From contig NZ_JAGJRS010000013.1 of the NCBI RefSeq assembly GCF_017837635.1, forward strand, positions 186,001 through 250,000: DNA of 64,000 nt, written 5' to 3'. The translations under genes and the position numbers were made by a program. Shown in pieces: positions 61,319 to 64,000 of the stretch; position 1 is the first letter of the stretch, and every line of letters starts with the position of its first letter. Under the pieces are notes generated by a model. It was not told the DNA's origin. It saw only the letters and a list, made by a program, of their open reading frames with translations, and did not search any database. Source of the DNA: Frateuria flava (GTDB lineage: Bacteria; Pseudomonadota; Gammaproteobacteria; Xanthomonadales; Rhodanobacteraceae).

Positions 61319-64000
61319 TCATGCCGGTTCTCCCACCCGTGCCGCCAGCACGCCATCGACTGCGTCCAGCAACGCCTCATCAAAGCGCTGCCGCCACACG
61401 CCCGCCCCCGGCGCCAGGCCGACCGCACGCACGAACAGGTAGATCGCCTCGCCCAGGTGCGCCTCGCGCCGGTAGCCGGGCAGGCGCTGGCGCAACAGCC
61501 GATCCAGCGCCACGGTGTAGAGCAACGCCTGGAAGCGGTAGTGGTGCGCGTCCATCGCCGTGGGCAGGCGTTCGGGTGCATAGGCGTCCAGTTGCTCGCC
61601 GAGCCAGTTGCTCTTGTAGTCGAGCACGTGGAAGCGCCCGGCATGCTCGAACACCAGGTCGATCTTGCCGGTCATCAGCCCGCGCAACACACCGTAGGGC
61701 GCGCGCGGCACCAGCGCCGGCTCGCCGTGACTCGTGCAGGCCTCGCGCAGCGCATCGAGCGAGACCGCATCGAGCACGTAGTGGAAGGCCATCTCCGCGC
61801 GCAGCGCCGCGGCCGGCAGTGCGCCGAGCGCGAGGCCGGGCGCGAGCGGTGCATCGAGCGTGGCCTGCACGCGCGCGGCGAGCCTGCGCACCAGCAGCTC
61901 GGCCGGCTCCTCGCCGCGGCGCACGCCCGCCTCGTGCAGGCAGCGCGCGACCAGCGCGTGCTGCCGGGTCACCGGCACGCCGACCTCGCGATGCTCGAAT
62001 ACCGCGTGCATTGCGTTGCCGAATTCAGCGCCGCGCCAGGGCGCCAGCGCGAGCAACGCGGGGTCGCCAGCGGCGGGCGCCGGCAGCATGTCCGGCGCGC
62101 CCTCGTCGGCGATCTCGGGTGTCTCGGTGGCAGCGGCCTCGTCGCTCGCGGATTGCTCTTCCAGCGCGCCGATCGCCTCGACCCTGGCCAGCGTCGAGAA
62201 GCTGTGCAACTGCTGCACGGGACGCGTAGCCGGTGGCGCGAGGGCCTCGCGGGCATCCGCCGGCGGTGGCGGCGCATCGGGGATCACTGGATACGGCCAG
62301 GGCCACTCGTCGGCCAGCCAGGCCATGTGTTGCGCGCCTGCGGCGACGTTCGCGGCGAGCAGCCGCTCGACAGTGGCATCCAGTGCCGAGCGCGCAGGAT
62401 CGACCGGCGCTACTTTCACTTTGCCGTTGGTCGGGCGCTGCGGGTCGAGTACGTACACGTGGCAGGCAAGCTCGGCGCGGGTCAGCGCCACATAGAGCAC
62501 GCGGAAGCGCTCGTCCTGGTCTTCCACCGCCACTTCCGAGCAGGCGTCCGCGTGGGCGGCACCGCCGAGCACCAGTTCGCGCCCGCCACTGGCCGGGTCG
62601 TAGCGCAGCGGCAGCTTTTCCTCGCGGCCCTCCTGCGCCCACATCAGCGGCAACAGCACCAGCGGGAACTCCAGGCCCTTGCTGGCGTGCAGCGTCATCA
62701 GGCGCACCCGGCGCGCGTCGGACTCGATGCGCAGCTGCTGTTCCTCCTCGGCGTCGTCGCTGGCCACGTCCTGGCCGCCGCGCTTCTGGGCCAGCCAGGC
62801 GAGCAACTGCTCGCTGCCGGGATGCTCGTCCTCGGCCTGCTGCAGCAGTTCGCCCAGATGGCGAAGGTCGGTCAGCGCGCGCTCGCCCGCGGGCGTGGCG
62901 AGCAGCGCGGGCGCGGCGTGATGGAGCAGCGACTGCACCACCGCCAGCACGCCCTCGTCGCGCCATTGCCGGTGCCAGCGGGTGAAGCGTTGCTCGTGGC
63001 GCTGCCAGTCATCGGGTCGTTCACGCAGCGCGGCGAGTTCGGCGAGGCCCACGCCCAGCAGGCGCGTGGCCAGCGCCGCGCGCAGCGCGCCCTCGTCGCC
63101 CGGCTGGTCGACCGCGTAGAGCACCACCTGCAGCTCGCGCGCCAGCGCCGTGGCGAACACGCTGCTGCGCCCGGCGCCGACGCACGGCACATGGCGTTCG
63201 CGCAGGCGCTCGCGCAGGCTGGCAACGTGGTCGTTGGTCGGCAGCAGCACCGCGATGTCGCCCGGGCGCAGCGGCTTGCCGTCGATGCTCCAGTCGTCCG
63301 CCAGCAGTTGCGCAACGTGATTGGCGCAGGCGTCCAGCGCGAAGGCGATGCGCGCGTCCTTGTTGACCGGCACCTCGGCGCACAGGTGCAGCGCGAGCGG
63401 GCGCGCGACCGGTTCGCCACGATGGCGCAGCACCCTGGCGGCCCGCCCGGCGCTGACCGGCTCGTAGGCGATCGCGCCCGCGGCTTGCTGCGAAAGCGCC
63501 GGCCCGGCCAGCGCGTACAGCTCGTTGAAGCCCTGCACCAGCGCCTCGGAGGAACGGAAGTTGCGGTCCAGGCGCAGCTCCGCATCGATGTCCTGCCGAG
63601 CGGCCAGGTAGGCGTGGATGTCGCCGCCGCGGAAGCGGTAGATCGCCTGTTTGGGGTCGCCGATCATCACCAGCCGTCCGCGCCTGGCGCCCGCGTCGTC
63701 GCGGTAGATGCGGTCAAGGATCGCGTACTGCTGCTGGTCGGTGTCCTGGAACTCGTCGACCAGTGCGACCGGCCATTCGCGGAACAGGCGGTCGGCGAGC
63801 ACGCCGCCGCGGGTGGCCAGTGCGCGGTGCACCTGAACGATGAGTTCGTCGAAGGTGAGCTGGCCGCGTTCGTGCAGGCGGGCGTCGCGGCGGGCCAGCA
63901 GTTCGTCGCGGTAGCGCGCGAGCGCGGCGCTGCGGGCGGGCAAGTGCGGGTCGGCGAGCGCGGCCGCGGCGCGATGGGCGAAGGCGAGCACGTCGTTGTC
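61319..64000 (-). CDS. recB: Exonuclease V beta subunit RecB, N-terminus cut by window
   Basis: C-terminal ~890 residues of the 3'-to-5' helicase-nuclease. Visible: VALVDEFQDTDQQQYAILD (Walker B), MIGDPKQAIYRFRGGDIHAY, LDRNFRSSEALVQGFN, VRLMTLHASKGLEFPLVLLP, VLYVALTRAELACHVY, and a nuclease domain with GLMTGKIDLVFEHAGRFHVL, DYKSNWLGEQL (catalytic Asp/Lys). The N-terminal Walker A lies outside the window. The extreme C-terminus is short and ends DGVLAARVGEPA. Confidence 0.95.
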   Translation of the reverse strand, partial: DNDVLAFAHRAAAALADPHLPARSAALARYRDELLARRDARLHERGQLTFDELIVQVHRALATRGGVLADRLFREWPVALVDEFQDTDQQQYAILDRIYRDDAGARRGRLVMIGDPKQAIYRFRGGDIHAYLAARQDIDAELRLDRNFRSSEALVQGFNELYALAGPALSQQAAGAIAYEPVSAGRAARVLRHRGEPVARPLALHLCAEVPVNKDARIAFALDACANHVAQLLADDWSIDGKPLRPGDIAVLLPTNDHVASLRERLRERHVPCVGAGRSSVFATALARELQVVLYAVDQPGDEGALRAALATRLLGVGLAELAALRERPDDWQRHEQRFTRWHRQWRDEGVLAVVQSLLHHAAPALLATPAGERALTDLRHLGELLQQAEDEHPGSEQLLAWLAQKRGGQDVASDDAEEEQQLRIESDARRVRLMTLHASKGLEFPLVLLPLMWAQEGREEKLPLRYDPASGGRELVLGGAAHADACSEVAVEDQDERFRVLYVALTRAELACHVYVLDPQRPTNGKVKVAPVDPARSALDATVERLLAANVAAGAQHMAWLADEWPWPYPVIPDAPPPPADAREALAPPATRPVQQLHSFSTLARVEAIGALEEQSASDEAAATETPEIADEGAPDMLPAPAAGDPALLALAPWRGAEFGNAMHAVFEHREVGVPVTRQHALVARCLHEAGVRRGEEPAELLVRRLAARVQATLDAPLAPGLALGALPAAALRAEMAFHYVLDAVSLDALREACTSHGEPALVPRAPYGVLRGLMTGKIDLVFEHAGRFHVLDYKSNWLGEQLDAYAPERLPTAMDAHHYRFQALLYTVALDRLLRQRLPGYRREAHLGEAIYLFVRAVGLAPGAGVWRQRFDEALLDAVDGVLAARVGEPA

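Overview
The window is a GC-rich (roughly 65-70%) gammaproteobacterial chromosome segment that looks like Rhodanobacteraceae/Xanthomonadales (Rhodanobacter, Dyella, Frateuria or Luteibacter type). This rests on the speD-clp divergent pair with a Xanthomonas-like Clp regulator, the zapA / 6S RNA / 5-FCL / EVE / rpiA order, the heptad repeats that would encode GIRDSG or GNRESG peptides, and the dense small inverted-repeat elements. Nothing marks a prophage, integron, IS transposase or CRISPR array. Species assignment is inference.

Layout. 1-11.2 kb is housekeeping: spoT (cut by the left edge), rpoZ, mlaA convergent to an mlaFEDCB operon, gmk, yicC, then rph, rdgB and hemW. The Mla phospholipid transport genes lie between gmk and rpoZ, and MlaD carries two MCE domains. 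11.2-16.4 kb holds a tandemly duplicated two-gene module, DUF1631 protein plus small PilZ protein. 16.5-25.7 kb has pepQ, a 31-unit heptanucleotide array, cydAB, pepP with a UPF0149 gene, a ZapB-like gene, zapA, 6S RNA, 5-formyl-THF cyclo-ligase, an EVE protein and rpiA. 26-39.7 kb has a ClC/CBS channel, a small secreted orphan, a degenerate MASE1 sensor protein, tRNA-Gln, rpsI-rplM, an Fe-S oxidoreductase subunit, coq7, an extensin-like protein, speD/clp, a HAD phosphatase and trpGDC.

39.9-59.1 kb is the most interesting region. It is a divergent, functionally coherent locus that appears to import and break down peptidoglycan peptides and D-amino acids. Leftward from 48.1 kb: DUF819 permease, NlpC/P60 endopeptidase, L-Ala-D/L-Glu-type epimerase, RpiR/SIS regulator, L,D-transpeptidase-like protein, amino-acid/cation symporter and a DauA-like D-amino-acid dehydrogenase. 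Rightward: secreted transglutaminase-like protein, TonB-dependent receptor, a LysA-type decarboxylase, M19 dipeptidase, two serine beta-lactamase-fold hydrolases and a VanX-type D-Ala-D-Ala dipeptidase. A perfect AGGAAT-N5-ATTCCT palindrome sits just downstream of a candidate promoter in the divergent spacer, where the RpiR-family protein could act.

59.2-64 kb carries recD and the 3' part of recB (cut by the right edge).

Short palindromic elements of at least four families fill many spacers. Several supply the stop codon of the gene beside them, one has apparently rewritten the N-terminus of a secreted hydrolase, and heptads encode the Gmk tail.
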